A stretch of 64,000 nt of DNA from the NCBI RefSeq assembly GCF_000002595.2, contig NC_057006.1, positions 8,105,325 to 8,169,324 of the forward strand, written 5' to 3'. The stretch comes from Chlamydomonas reinhardtii (lineage: Eukaryota; Chlorophyta; Chlorophyceae; Chlamydomonadales; Chlamydomonadaceae). The translations under genes and the position numbers were made by a program. Shown here piece after piece: positions 1-14,200 of this stretch. How positions within the stretch are numbered: the stretch's first letter is position 1; every line of letters starts with the position of its first letter. The notes beneath the pieces were generated by a model. The model saw only the letters and a program-made list of their open reading frames with translations, searched no databases and had not been told where the DNA came from.

Positions 1-2213
1 GACCCCGGCTGTGTCCGGGACATTGGGTACTTTCGTAACCTTCGGCCTCAGACATTGCGCCCCCGTGGCGTGGGCGCAGCCCACTTTGGCCCTTGAGAGG
101 GGGAGCCGCCTTTCTTGTCATCTTAAAGTACGGCATATACATGTTAGCAGTTCATACGGATGCAGGGCAGGGAGGGGCGGAGCAGGAAAGGGTAGGGCAT
201 GCTACGAGTATTCTTGGTTGGGGATATGGTTTGTATTGTATTCATGGCTTGTATACTATTTGGGTTTCATGTGCACTGATCAGGGCAGCTCACTAGGCCC
301 TATGGGGACTGGATCACTGACTCACAGTGACACCTGACAGTTGTGTATCATATAGCTTGCTGGCAGTTGGCGCGCATGTGTGGAATGCGCATGACAGCCG
401 ACATTACGACAGCACATGACAGTTGGGGAATGCAGCAGGTAGCTGATGATGGAGCACGTTGACCGGCCTAAGGCGGAGGACTACGCAGATTTAGTTTGCT
501 TAGTGAGCTGGTATCGAACCGTCTAGTCTTGCTGCCATGGCTGCCAGAAGCACTGGACAAGGCGGGTCCCGCGTTCGTGGCCAGACACCATGCATGAAAG
601 CCGCGGGCTGGGAGCCTGGGATGTGTGAGTGCCGTGATATTCGGGTGCTCTCACCACTTCTATTAATGTTGATAAGAACTTAAGAAGATTGGTGGGCTTT
701 GGCGACCGTGTGTCGGGCCGAGTATCACAAGTCATAGTACCGGTACGGTAATGAGTAATGACTAGGCTGTGGCTTAGCAGCCACTTATGTCAATGCTCGT
801 GATCCTTATAGCCACGCGCCCGTACGTACATGCGGGCATGTACGGACCGTGATAGCAGCTTGCGTTACTGCATTCATAAGCTCAGGGCGTGGGCCAGGGC
901 AGTTGACTTGCTGACAAAGGTTATTATAATCGGGAGCCCTCACACTCCCTCACGTGTGCCAGATCGCCGTCACCCCCAAGGTCACCCCGTGAGGTCACCC
1001 CCATGTTCGCGCGTGCGTATGCTGCCAGCAGCATGTGCCAGCAGATCCCAGCACGAGTTATTTAACTTGTTGGGCTTGCAGCAAAGGATGGGAGGCACAA
1101 TACGGCATGTTCGTTCCTTGCGTCGATGCTATGAGGGCCCACCATCGCCCCTGCCGGATGAGTGAGCCAACTTCCGCTCCAAATCCAGCTTATCATAAGC
1201 TTGTCATCTTGCTTCATTTTATTGTATATCAGAAAAATGAACATCATTTGACAATACCTGTGAAGGCGCGCAAGTCGCTCGCGGGATCACGTAAGCAATG
1301 GCTTAAGGGGTAACACGAGAAGACGTAATGGAAAGGCTCAGGTTGTTGGAGTGTATTTGGCTCGGAGTCTCTGCATTTCAAGTCGGGCTGACCACAGGCT
1401 GGGCAGCATGGTCGAATGCAGGCGGCGAAAGGTAAAAGCATGGGATAAATGAACAGCCCACATGGAAGACATGCGGACTAAGGTCAGTAAGCAGGGAAGG
1501 TTCTCGCTGACTACGATGTTGCGCTGCTTTGTGTCAGGCCTCTGTCGAGCTGGGCATCGGTATCGGGAAGAAAGGTGCGGCACCCCTTCAACCGGTTCTT
1601 ACATGGGAAGCACTCAGAAAGTGCCCGGCCTGGGCCGGGGCCACCCTGGCCTCCCGAAGCGGGGCCGGCCACGCGTGCTCCCACGAGCATGCCACTCAAG
1701 CACAAGGCGCCTAGTTCACTTGCATTTACCCTTGACGAACGTGCTGCAACGCGTAGCTAGCGACAATGCCCACACAAGGCAAGCCCCAGCAAGGCAAACC
1801 CGATTAAGTAAGAGTACTATCCCCTCCAAAACTGCTGGAATCATTCATAATGCTGCAGCCGTCGCCCGCTCACGACGCCGCGCAAGGGGCCCTGCTTAAG
1901 CGGATCGTCTGCATGCGGTAAGTACGGCACCTAGTTGAACGTGTAGACTGCTCGGGAGTCGCCGTGCATGCTTACAAACGCAAGTCATCACACGGTCCTG
2001 TACGCCGGTTTTCGTGTCACGGTCGCGCAGGGCTCTCGCCTTCGTGGTTCAATCCCTCAACCTCCTCTTCGTGTACCGGCTATGGGAGGGATATCGTAAG
2101 TGACGTTAACGTCCAGTGTACCTTTGCCTGGGCACTGAGCAAGGGCAGGGACCATCTCCGTCCCACCACACAGACTGCTTCACTCTGCCGTGTGACACCC
2201 GTGGCCCGCCACC
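1..2213. other. intergenic / 5' flank of guanylyl cyclase gene
   Basis: No gene is supported here. Open frames on both strands are short, lack recognisable domains and cannot be chained through good splice sites. The last few hundred bases probably contain the promoter and 5' UTR of the downstream cyclase gene, whose first exon could also be preceded by unseen non-coding or coding exons. Two small sequence curiosities are a 9-bp perfect hairpin around 822-842 (arms CGTACATGC/GCATGTACG) and three spaced copies of GGTCACCCC or near-copies around 969-1003. Neither has an assignable function. Confidence 0.5.
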
Positions 2214-5200
2214 ATGCATTGCCCTTCAGGCGTGGGCACCGGCCGGCACCCGCTGCCCGGCCACCTGATCGCCTTCACGGGGCTGCTGGTGCCGCTGCTT
2301 GCCAACCTGGCGCTGCAGTGGCTGGCCATGCTGTCGCCACGGGCCTACCTGGCCGAGCGCAGCCGTGTGCACCACGTGTCGCTCTCGTTGAGGCTGCTCG
2401 GACTCATCATGCAGGTGAGTTGGCGGAGGGGGCGCGGGCTTGCGCGGGCTGGCCGAAATGTGGGGATCGAGGCGTGCAGCAGTCAGCGGGCAAAGGTTTA
2501 GGGAGGCGTGCGGGGGTGCGGGATGTTGAAGTGTTGGGGCGTGCGGGCACAGATGGCTTATGGGAAAGACTGACTGAGGTGCCTGCCAACTCCGTGTGCT
2601 CTTCCCACGTCCCAGGCCACCAGCGAGTGCGCCACGGTGCGCACCAAAGCGTTCAAGCAGGAGTTCCTACTCATGGGTCTGGGGCTCATGGTGCAGCAGG
2701 TAAGGGCGGGGCACTACGGCCTGTGTGTGTGTGTGAGGAGTGCAGATTACTACTGGGCTGCTGGGCGGGCGGCTTGGGGCGGCACAATGGGGCTGAGGAG
2801 GAAGGGACCCGGGCGTGCGCTATTGCGCTCATGATCTTGCACGCACGCCGCCGATGCTGCTTAGTCGCTACGCCCGCTACCATGCTACTGGCCGCCCCGG
2901 CCGAGTCGATAATAACAGGACTCGCAGAAGGACTTCCTGGCGCACATGGGGCTGACAGCGCTGGTGTGCCTCAGCGGCCACCTGCACAGCCCCCTGCCGC
3001 CCGAGGTGGACCTGCCCACGGAGACGCTCAAATTCATGGCCACGTTCGTGTGCCTGCTGGCGGTCAACAGCCTGTGAGCGTGCGGGGCGGGTGCCTGGGG
3101 CGGATGCTGCAACTTGACGTGCGCGGTCTTGGCAGCACTAGAGAGTGCGATGCTGCGTGGGCTGTAAACTGGCCACCAAGTCGCCCGGTCTCATGCGCGC
3201 GTGCTCCACCCACGCCACTCACAGGTACCTCGCGCTGATGGGGCCGGCGCCCAACTGGGCTGGAGCCCGGCCGCTAGGTGGGTGTTGTCACTGCTGTGCC
3301 GTACAGGTTGCAGCAGAAGCACGTTCCAATGTGCTACAGCGCTTTAGCTCGCGAGTGTCCCCCGCTTATCAACCACTACAACGCACGGCCTGCGTGGCAT
3401 CAACTGACAAACACACGCAACGCTCTGGCTGCCGCCGTGCAGGCCGCTCTGCTGACCTGCCCACGGTCTCCGAGGACGAGGCAACGTTGCCTGCCGGCGG
3501 CCTGCAGCAGCACCCCTCCCACTCTCAGCACGACGCCACGGAGTGGGACGGAGCCATCAGCAGGTTCGGAACGGCTGCTGGAGCGGGAGCCGGCGGCTCC
3601 AGCACACTAGCGCACATGACGAGCAGCGGCCCTGGGGGCGCCAACGCCGCCTCGGCAGCAGCCGCCTACTCCCAGGGCGCCGTTGCCAGGCCCCTGCACT
3701 CCGTGCTGACGGATGCGGGACACACAGGCACTGGCGCCATCACAACAGGCGGGACGGCCGGCAGCACCGCCGCCCTGGCTAGCCCTGGCACGTCAGCAGT
3801 GGGCACGCCGATCCGCATGTCGGTAGATGGCGTGCACTCGCACGCCATGGGCGCGGGGATAGGGTTGGGCATGGAGCAACAGGCGGCCTCAGACGGGCGG
3901 CTGGGGCGGCATGCGGCGGCGCTGACGGCAGATCTTGGCGGCAGCAGCTCCGGAGGCGGCGGCTTCCGGGGCGTGTGGGGCGGAAGAGGAGGAGGAGGAG
4001 GGGACGTGGTGCGCATCCATCATGTCCATCTGGTCAAGCTGTGTGTGATCCGGGCCTTTGCTTTCGCCTACCTCGCGGCGCACGCGGCGCAGGTGCGTGG
4101 ACTGTACTGTAGAGGAGGTTGCTGGGCGAGGGCCCGGTGGTCGGTGGCGAGGGTGCATGCTGGGATCTTGATCTGCCTCGGCAAATGTGCCGCGATGAGG
4201 TGAAACTGGGTGCCCCGGCTGCGCATGCGTGGGTTCACCTGCACCGCCGCAGCATATGGCAAGTAACGCACTGTGTGACGACGCCCGCGGCATGCGTCAC
4301 AGGTGGTGCGGGACTGCCGGCGGCGCGGCGAGTCGGTGTGGCGGTATTGGGGCTCCGTGCACCTGACCACGTTGGGTGCGGCGCTGTACGGCGTGGTGCC
4401 GCTGGTGGCGCTGACCGCGCCGGTGGTATATGCACGATGGGGCGACGCCATGAACACCTTCAACTGGTGAGGGGGCCGGGATGGGGCGTTGGAGTGGGGC
4501 TGTGCAGTGGGTTTCACTGGCAGCGGTGGGGTTACGGATGGAGCACGGCCTGCGGCGGGGGCTGGTGTGGTTTTCATGAAGGGCCTGAGGTACCGCGGCC
4601 GGGGCACGACACATTGCTCGAGACACATTTGCCACAAGGGCTTTCAAGCACGGTACGCAGAGCGCAGCGCCGCTGCCCTGACCTGCCCTCACCGGCTATG
4701 CGCCCACGCACGCAGGGCGCTGACGCTGACGGTGCGTGCCTCGGCGCTGCTGCTGGAGCCGCCGGGCATGCACGACATGCACGTGGAGCGGTCCTTCCTC
4801 TTCAACTGCGTCAACGCCCTGGCCGCCGACGCGCCGCAGCGGCTGCACGCGCGCTCCACGGGCGCCATGACCGCCGCGTGGGCGCTCATGCACGCCTACA
4901 TACTGGTCACGCGCGGGCCGCCCCAAGCGCCGGCGGCAGCGAGCAGCGAGGGAGGCGGGAGCGGGCCGGAGAAGGCTGCGTCGCTGCTGCAGCTGCTGCG
5001 GCCGCTGGTGATCTATCCGCTGGGGTGGCTGGGTAGTGTGCTGCTGCATCTGGTAAGCCGGGTGCCCAGGTACCGCTTGGTGGGCGCCGGCGGCGGCACA
5101 GGCAGGGCGGCGTCGCTCGACGGCGGCGCGGCTGGCGCAGCTGCGGTTGCGGCGTGGATGAGCGGTGCGATGGGGGCTGGAGGCGCCGGCGCCGCAAACG

Positions 5201-8200
5201 GCGTGGGTGGGGTCGGCTTCACGGGCTCCCACGGCGGTCTGGCGAGCGACAGCCATGGAGCACTGCACCGGCTCTCGGGCATGGCGAGTGGTAGTGGTGC
5301 TGGGTTGGGCCTGGGCTCTGAGGTGGACCTGAGGCGGCATTGGGCCATGGTGCGAAAGCGCTACGGCACGCACGGACGGGCCGCGGCGATGGCACGCGCC
5401 TCGGGCGCGCCGGCTGCCGGCGGCATGGGCGGCGGGCTTGGGGGCGCCGGCGCCAGCAGCCTCGGCCTGGCGGCGGCAGGCGGGAGCATGGCTGGCTTCA
5501 CCTTCGGGAACCTGGACGACGGCTCCGTGCATCATGGCGGCAGCTTGTTTGGCAGCAGTCACATGCTGGGCAGCGCTATCTTTCCTGCCGGCTACGGTAG
5601 CGGCGCAGGGGTCGGCCACAGCGTTGGCGCAGCTGCCGCTGCCGCTGCCGCTGGGCTGCGGTCGCACTCGTTCCGTCAGCTCCGAGTGCCGCAGGCGACT
5701 GCGCCGCTCATGGCGCAGCACGCATCGCTGTTACCGAACTCGCCCAAAGCTCCAGCGCCGCCGGTGCCGTCGTTGCAGCCAATGCCGCACCTGCTGCACG
5801 CGGACGGCGGCGTCCTGCCCTCCGCATTCACACTCGCGTCCTACTCCCCGCATCAAGCAGCAGGGTCACACCTGCCCCCAGCCATTGCAAAAGACAGCAC
5901 CAATCAGTCACCCGCTCAGGCAGCCGGGGCAACTACCACCACGGCGGCTGTGCCGGCTGCTGCCTCTACTGCGGCCGCCGCCGCCATTCTAGCCGCCGCC
6001 ATTCCCTCAGCAGCTCCGGAAGCCAGCGCAGCCCCATCTGTGCCACCACCACCGGCAACTGATTTGGCCTCTCCGACACGGGCCGCAACGACCGCCGCCT
6101 CGGTGGCGGTCGCCGCAGACGCCGTGCCTGCATGCATCAGCGAGGTGCCTCCTGACGGCAACAGCGCGCCGCTCCCTGTCGCCGGCGACGCCGCCAGCGG
6201 GCTCTCGCCGCTTCCACTCCTGTCCAACGCCAGCGGCGGCGGAGCACTGGCTGCCGCAGCCTTACACTCGCGCAGCAACTCACTCAGCCGCGGGGCCTCC
6301 AACTTGACCGGATCCCCACCAGCTTCACCGAACTCGCGCACGGGGCCGACGCCCACCGCGCGCAGCCCCTTCTCGCGCACCGGCACGGGCACATCGTCTG
6401 GACTAGAGGCAATGGTCCGCGCGGCAGAGGGCATCGCAACTGTAGCCGGCATGGTGGTATCCTCCAGCAGCGCCCCTCAGTGCTCGGCAGGGTCTGGATC
6501 GCGGCCGTTCACTGCCCTGGGGTTGACCAGAATTGCGGACGAGGCCGCAGGAGGGGCGGCGGAGCTTGCCTCAACAGCTGCTGCTGCTGCTGCTGCTGCA
6601 GCAGGCTCTGCGGCATCCATTGGCAAAGGCCCGGCTCCGCCGTCCGGGGAGGACGCGGCAGGAAGCTCCATGACCATATCAGCACTAGTCGGCTCGTCAG
6701 CGAGCGAAAAGCTGGTTCAGCTGCAGTCGCATCCCCAGGCAATGCTGCTGCTTGTGCCGGACCCGCACCAGCAGCCGCAACCGGAGCCTGACAACGATAC
6801 GAACGAGCAGGACCCGCAGAACCCGGGGCGGCACTTCAGCCGCGGCGAGGGCACGGCTGCCTCGCTGCTGCTTCGGCCGGCCATGCCCGAGGCAGCCGAC
6901 GACAATGACGGCGCGCGGCAGCTGGCATCTGCGCCGTCAGGCAGCATGATGGGGGACGCGCGGAGCTTGGGGCTGCTAGGGTCCATGGATGGTGAGCTTG
7001 ACGCGCTGCGGCCTCAGGGACGGCAGGACGCGGCGGTCACAACCGGCACTGTGGCGGCTGCTGCCGCCGCAGCGGCGTTTGGGGGCGGCAAAGGAGGCGA
7101 GCTGAGCTTTGGTGGAGAGTTGGAGTCGAGGCTTGCGGCACCGGAGGAGCAGGCGGACAAACCAGGGGGGAGAGACCAGCCTGCAAACGGGCTGCAGGAA
7201 CAGCTCACGGACGTCCAGGCAGACAACAACGCGGTGATAGTCTCAATGGGGGCAGCACCAGAAGCGGCACGGCCGTCAGGCGTGTCTGGTGTGGAGCAAG
7301 CTGCTATGGACGCTGGTGGCGACGCAGCTGCAGCCCCCAAGCTGTCCATTGCATGCAAGTCGGCGGTGACGCCAGCCGAGCAGGAAGATGCTGCCGCCGT
7401 TGACCCCGCTGAAGGCGGCGTTGGCCCCGGTGTGGCTGCCACCGCGCCAGTGGGGGACGAAGCCGCTGATGCGGCTGGGGATTCGGCGGACGCGCGGGGC
7501 TGGCCATGGTCGTGGCCGTGGCGGTGGCTGTCTCAGTACTTGTCGGCATGGGTGGCGCGGATGCGCGGCAGCCAGGGAGTGCCGCAGCCACTGCCGCCGC
7601 TTCCTGCGGAGATGGTGTCGGGCTGGGACCCGGCGGAAGCGCAGCGGACTCTGGCGCCCTTCATCCAGGTGAGCTGACGGCACGAGGAAGGGGAACACAG
7701 TATTCCTAAGTGCCTGCCTAAACAGGCAACGGTTGGACTTGTGCAGGTAGGTTGGGCGATTGCCAACAATGTCTGTGATATGTTGCCCGCGTTTGCAAGC
7801 AACGCACTCAACGTGTGCAACTCGCCCATTTTGCAGCGGTACTCCACCTTCAAGACGTCCGACAGCCGCCGCCGCCTGCTCGCGGACTCCAACTCGCCCG
7901 CCGCCGTGGCGGCGCGCGCCCGCGCTGCGGAGCGCGAGCGCGAGCGTGAGCTGCAGATGCAACAGGGCGGCGCTGTTGGGGGTTCTAACGCCGCGGGCTG
8001 CGTCAGCAAGTTCGCGTTTCGCGATCGCGCGGCTGCGCTGCTGCGCCTTGTGGTTGTGGTGCACAGCGCTCTGCCCATCTACGCGCTTGTGCTTGACATT
8101 CTTCGGCCACGGTGCAAGTAAGTTGACGTTTCAGACGATGCTACGCCATCCTGTCTTGTCCTACTTGGCCTTTTCATGCACATCCCTGATGTTGCCAAAC

Positions 8201-11200
8201 GCTCAGCGCCTTTGCCTTGCGCGAGCACAGCGTCATTTCACCTTTGCCACCATCATCCCGCCACGCCACGCCGCCCCCAGGACGGCATCCGACCTCTCAA
8301 GCGACACCTGCGGCTTCGTGGCGCGCAACGGCCTGAGCTGGGCGCCGTCGGGCCTCTCCACCGTCCCTGCTCTGCGCCACTCGCCGGGCCACGGCGGCGG
8401 CCTCACCGCCCTGGGCCGCGTGTTGCTGCTGCACGACTGCCTCACCGCGTTCGACCTGGTACTGGCAGCGCTGCCCTTCCTGGCGCCGCGGGCATTCCGG
8501 TCGTGGCGGCACGTGCTGTGGCCTGTCATGCTCATCTTGTGCGAGGAGGTCCGCCTGGTAAGACCGCCGGTGGCTGTGCTGTTGTTGACAACAGATTGGG
8601 TGGTGGCTGTGCATGAAAAGCGTGCGGGTGGCTGCGTCGAGTTCTGGAGGCTTCACAGCTTCCTTCCAGGGCGTACCGGGCACGTGGGACCAAACGTGAC
8701 GAAACTGCGTCAGCACGTTTGTGTTTTGCTCACACGTCTGCAGTTCGTGCTTGAGGGCCTGGGCGTGTGCCTGGGCAGCCCGGGTCGCCCGCTGTACGCG
8801 CTGTTCCTGGCGGCGGCGCTGTGGCGGCTGCTGGAGCTGCCGCCCGCCGTGTTCACCTGGGCCATGGCGCTAAGGCTGGCGACACTGGTGCGTGCCAGCA
8901 TGCCGTTGCCGTGTACTGTTTGCAGTTGCATGGGGGCGTGCCTGCGCGGGGCACTGAGAGGAACGGGGTACACATGTGTATGAGGGCGTGCCTGCACGGG
9001 GTACTGAGGGGGTCGGGGCAGTGGAGCGCGCAGAAGTGCGCAGGTAGGGGCTTGTGGCCCCTGACGGCGGCCACGCTGACTCAGCACGCGCTCACCACAC
9101 GGCGTCCGCAGGTGCACCACGCAGCCATGCTGTACGACACGGAGTCCGCCAACGCAGCAGGTAGGCAGTTGGCAATACTGGTCATGCGAAACATGGCGCG
9201 GAAGTCATTCATGCTGCTCTTGAGAGAGGAGGTTGCTGGGCTGAAGGGCAATCGCCTGCCTGCACCCATGACACGCGTGTCCCCCCGGCCCCGGTGCCCG
9301 TGCGCCCTGTCGCCCCCTCACAGTGTCGTACGCGGGCCACCTGCACCCGCTCATCCGGGTGGCGGTGCTGTCAGTGGGCGGCTACGTGGCGGCGCACATG
9401 CTCATGAGTCGGGTGAGCAGGCAGCGGGCCGCGAATGGGGCAGGGAGGAAAGAGAGTGAGAACTGAGGAGGGAGGCAGGGATACACGGCGTGGCCTCCAC
9501 CACGCCCGCCTGGAAAATCCCCTGCCGCACGCTAAAACACAATGTCAATGCCGCTGCATCATCGCCACTGTCGCAGGCGGTCCCCGCCGCCAACATCGCC
9601 ACCGCGGCGGCGCACGCCTCGGGCCGGCAACTGCCTGCGCCCCAGCGCTGGCTGCTGCGCTGCCTGGCCACCGCGGACGGCGCCGTGGCCCTTGGGTTGG
9701 CGGCGCTGGGACTGCTGCACGCCGCCACCAGGTAGGGCCCGCGTCCGTAGCTCAAAAGCCGCAGACAGCGGTCGATACCGGTACTGTAGTGACCAGGAGC
9801 AATGCGGAAGGCGAAAGGGTTCTGCGCGCTATGCAGGTCAAACCAGAACAAGCTGTTGATCGTATGCTGATGTTGTGCTTCGCGCCATTGTTTTCCACCG
9901 TGCCTTGTGCTTGGGGTCTCCCGCCCTCGCATGTTTACCGAACCCGCCCTAAACTGCTGCGCACTCACGTGCCTCGCCTTACCCACACAGCGGTATTGTG
10001 GATCTGGACCGCTGGCGTGGCGGCGAGGTGGCGCTGGTGACGGACCTGGTCGGGGTGCTGCAGGTGGGTGTCTTTACCGTTTGTGTGTGGTACACGCATT
10101 GGCGGCGGCGAGGTGTACCCGCGGCACACTGCAGATAAGGGCAGAGGCACGCCCGTGCCTCCGCCCGTGCCTCTCTGCCCATGCCGCCACCCATCTTGTC
10201 ACCACCCATCACCCTCTCCGCCCATTTCCCCTCTCCTCTGTCTCCTTTCCCCTTCCTGCCCGCCCGCCCTCTTTAGGACGCGGTGGTGAGCACCAGCCAG
10301 GGCTACTTCCGGCACGGCGAGCCGCTGCCGCCCGCCGTCAGCTACAGCCTGGTGGGCGGCCTGAGCGCGGCGGTGCTGGTGGCCATACTGCGCGCCGTAC
10401 ACCTGGTCAGCCACGAGAGCCAGGGCCGCGACGCCGAGTGGTGAGGCGGAGGTGGTTGGAGAGGAAGAGGAGGCAGAGGGCGCGTGGGGTGGGAGCGCGT
10501 GAGAGCTGCTTGGACAGGACATGGGAAGGAGGGGGCGTTAAGGTGTTGTGTGAGGGCACGGCAGTTGTTGGTGGTGGACTGGTGGTTGGTCTGAGGCTGG
10601 CCGCCACCGCATGTGTGGTGCCCGTGTGCAACGCTTTCACGTGTTGCAGGTACCGGCAGCACGGCGCCGCGCTTGCGGTGCTGCATGACGTGGCGGCGCG
10701 TGAGACGGACGTGGACGAGCTGCTGGGCACCCTGGAGGCGGAGACACGCGACATGTACAGCCGTGAGCGGGGCGAGGGGGGGGGTGTTTTCACCATTGCA
10801 GTAGGGCAACCAGAGATACCAAAGCGCAGCAGGCCAAGACGGCGGCTACATGTACACATGTCACATACCGCCTAAAGGAGATACGGGTGGGGTGCTAGGA
10901 ATGTACTGCCTGCCGACTGGCTGGCGTGGGCGGCATTGCAGCCCACGCGGCGGCTTCCCACGCTGTGTGGAAGTTTCCCAATAGCCGCCGCCCCTGCAGC
11001 CACGCTCCGTCCACACCTGCCCCGCTGCACTCACCCGACGCAGGCTGCTCGGTGTACCTGGCGGTGCTGCCTCAGTATGCCCGTCTCATGGGCAGCAGCG
11101 CATTCGCCTGGTGTGCGCCGCCGCCCCAGTACATGGCGGCAGCTGGCGAGGAGGGCGCTGGCGGCTGGTGGTGAGCGCCCCGACCGCGCCGACCGCGGCG

Positions 11201-14200
11201 CTCTGCGGTCCCACGTGTTGCACGCCTGCCGAGGCCGGTGTTGCGCACTGCAGTCAGTGCGCGTGCTAGGCTTGCATGCACACGGCAACCTGACCTCTTT
11301 GCACGCCGCTCACGTTGCTGACCACATGTGTGTGTGCACGCCCTCCATTCCTGCTGCGCAGGTGCGACCCCGCAGCGGCCGGCGGCGGCCTGATGCCGGC
11401 CACGCTGCTTGTGCCCATCCACGAGCAGGGCTGCCTGCGCTCGCTGGTCGCCTGCAGCGGTGGCGCGGCGGGCGCGTGGCAGTGCGCCACTGCGGTGGTG
11501 GCGGCGCTGAGCCGGCCGCAGGAGCTGGTAGTGGCCACGGACGTGGGGCCCGCCGTGGGGCGATGGTGGGTGCGGGCTGGTTGCGAGGCGTGTCTGACAG
11601 CAGGCAGGGCCGCACCATTGCAACTGAACACAACGCACATGGATGATTAGGATGCATGACACCATTCTTATGACACCGCTATGACGCCACACACACACAC
11701 ACACGCAGGGCCGGCTGCCCCCCTCTGGATTGGCTGCTCGCCGCCACCTCCGCCTCCAACGTGGCGGTGGTGCCTGTGGCCGGCCTCGGCAGCGCCGGCA
11801 CCTCCACCGGCCTCGGCGGCGGCAGCAACGGCACCGCCAACAGCAGTGGCTCGCTTGTGGGAGCACTGTTGGTGCTGAGCCCGGTGCACGGGGAGTTGGA
11901 CTGTGGGCTGCTGTCGCTGAGTGCGGACGTGGCGCATGCGCTGGGAGGCGCGCTGCACCTGCGGCACATGCTGGCAGAGTACCGGGCGGGAGAGGAGATC
12001 TTGTATGTGAGTTGGGGCAACAGCCTGGTCCGGATGCAAGGCAGTTTGGGGGCCGTGGGTATAGGCTGGGGATTGGGATTGAAGTCGGGATTGGGATCGC
12101 GGCTGGGATTGGACAGGCGTCTAGGGCCTCGCTGTACGCCTTGTTAGCGCACGCGGCGTTAGGTGTGCCGCCGTATGAAGGCAGGGCCTATCTAATCTTA
12201 AACCTGGAAGAACACGTCACACCGGCGTGCATTTGCAAACACACCGACCCACATATCCGTGTACACACGCGTGCAGGACGTGCTGCCCTCCAATGTGGCA
12301 GACGCGCTCATGTCCAAGAAGATGGCGCCGCGCCTCAATCGCGTGTCATACCCCAACACGCCAAGCGCTGCTGGCGCTGCCGCTTCTGCCGCCAGCGGCA
12401 ACAGCATGCTGGTCTCCGGCTTCGGTGCTGCGCCCGCCGCAGCCTACGCCAACGTCTCTGGCTCCGGCGCGCTGCCGTCCAGCCTTGCGGGCGGTGGTGG
12501 TGCTGGCGGTGGCGGTGGCGGGCACGGCAGCGGCGTGGGTGGTTCCTTCCGCGGCCTCGCTTTGGCCGGCTCGGCTGAGGTCGGCGGCAGCGGCACTGGG
12601 CAGAGCCATACCGCTTCGGCGCTGATGACAGGAGGCGTGGGCGGTGTGGCAAACGGGCACGGCGCACACAACCGTACACAGCTTGGCGACGCCGCGCTTT
12701 CCCTGCAGACGCCAGAGTCTCCTGGCGGCGGCGGCGGCGGCGGTGGCGGCGGCAATCTGGACCGTGTCCCGGAGGGCGACGGCGGTGCATCTGGTGGAGA
12801 GGCCGGGGAGGCTCGGGGGCTCTCAGCGACCGGACGCATGGACGCTCGTGTCTCGGCCTTTGCGGCGCAGTCATCTGCTGTGGCAATGCCTGGCGCGTCT
12901 GCTAGCGCCCTAGCGCGGGTTGTGGCAACCAGTGCGGGCATGGGCAACAGCCTTGGCAGTGGTGATGGCGGCGGCACTGGCTCGCCCATTGGCAACGCGG
13001 GTGCCTATCTTGGCGCCATCGGCAGCACCGGCGACATTGTCTACAAGTATGTGTGGGTCGCGCGTTTGGTTGGGGTGGTATTAGGTGGTGATGGGCGGGA
13101 GGAGGATGGGGGCGGAAGGTGGCGTGGCGCCTGGCTTATGGCGGCTGTGCGGCCCCGCTGTACGAGTACAACATGCGGGACAGGACAAGAGTTGTACGGA
13201 GCCTGATCCACGAGGCCGCGGCCTGTATGCGTTGAGACCCCAGCCCCGCAAGATTTCTTGTGTTGATGACACTGCTGCGTGTACGTGTGTGTGCCTGTCC
13301 TCGTGTGGCTCGCAGGCAGTGGCACGGCGGCGTGTCGGTGCTGTTCGCGGACATCGTGGGCTGGACAAGCCTGGCGCAGGAGGTGGAGGCGGAGGAGGTG
13401 ATGCTGCTGCTGCACGGTGAGGGCGGCTCGGCAGGGTCTCCTTTTGGGGGGGGGCAACTACAAAGAGGGCGCCTCAGCAGGACATTGTGGCCACTGCGGT
13501 GGCGGTGGCACTGGGTTGAGGGCTGCTATGCAAGGTTCGTAGGGGCGCTTCGGTAAGGGCGGCTCTGTGTGTTGTTGGCACTGGGGTGAGGGCTTTGGAG
13601 CACTGCATGTTTCGAGCAGCTGTTGGGTATCGGTGCCGCCATCCGCCTGTCATGTGTGGCTTTTCCATGCCGCCACAGAGCTCTTCTGCAAGTATGACGC
13701 CATCGCTGACGAGATGGGCGTCTACAAAGGTGGGCGCGAGGGGAGGTATACCGTATCATGGGAGGTTGTTTGCTATAGGTGCAATCCTTGGTGCGTGTGC
13801 TACACGACAAACCCGTTATGCCTGTCCCTACCAACCGGAGCCCCTGTCCTCATGTGTTTGCAGTCGAAACCATCGGCGATTGCTACATGGTGAGCATGAG
13901 TTCGCTTTGGAGCTTTACATCTGGCGCCCGACCAGCAGACACGGGCTGCCGGCTGTGGCAGTGGACGGTCCCTGTTGCCCGACCTACGCATCATTCTTTG
14001 TCACGTGCCTTACCCTGCATCCCACTTCACAGGCCGCAACGGGACTGCTGGTGGAAGACCCAGCGCATGCGGCGCAGCTGGTGGCGTTTGGGAAGGCCAT
14101 CATCCACGCGGCCGCCACTGTGTACAACCCCAGGACCGGCGGGGGCGTGCAGGTGCGGCAGAGTGGCGGGGTGGGAGTTTGGCAGGGGGGAAGAGCGGGC

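Noticed and set aside
2020-2080. tRNA-like GGTTCAATCCC near 2046
   Set aside because: The T-arm stem does not pair and no anticodon or acceptor stem can be drawn around it.
3279-3307. Possible 29-base intron (GTGGGT...TACAG) in cyclase exon 4
   Set aside because: Too short for a spliceosomal intron in these algae; the frame is open through it and removing it breaks the downstream frame.
4696-5721. Long antisense open frames (up to 341 codons) opposite the cyclase exon 6 and similar frames opposite other big exons
   Set aside because: They are rich in Arg/Pro/Ala/His, as expected from the complement of GC-biased coding sequence, have no domains and no supporting splice structure.
7747-7836. 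Earlier acceptor for cyclase exon 7 giving 30 more residues
   Set aside because: In frame and possible, but the acceptor at 7836 has the better pyrimidine tract and directly joins the helical segment; kept only as an alternative.
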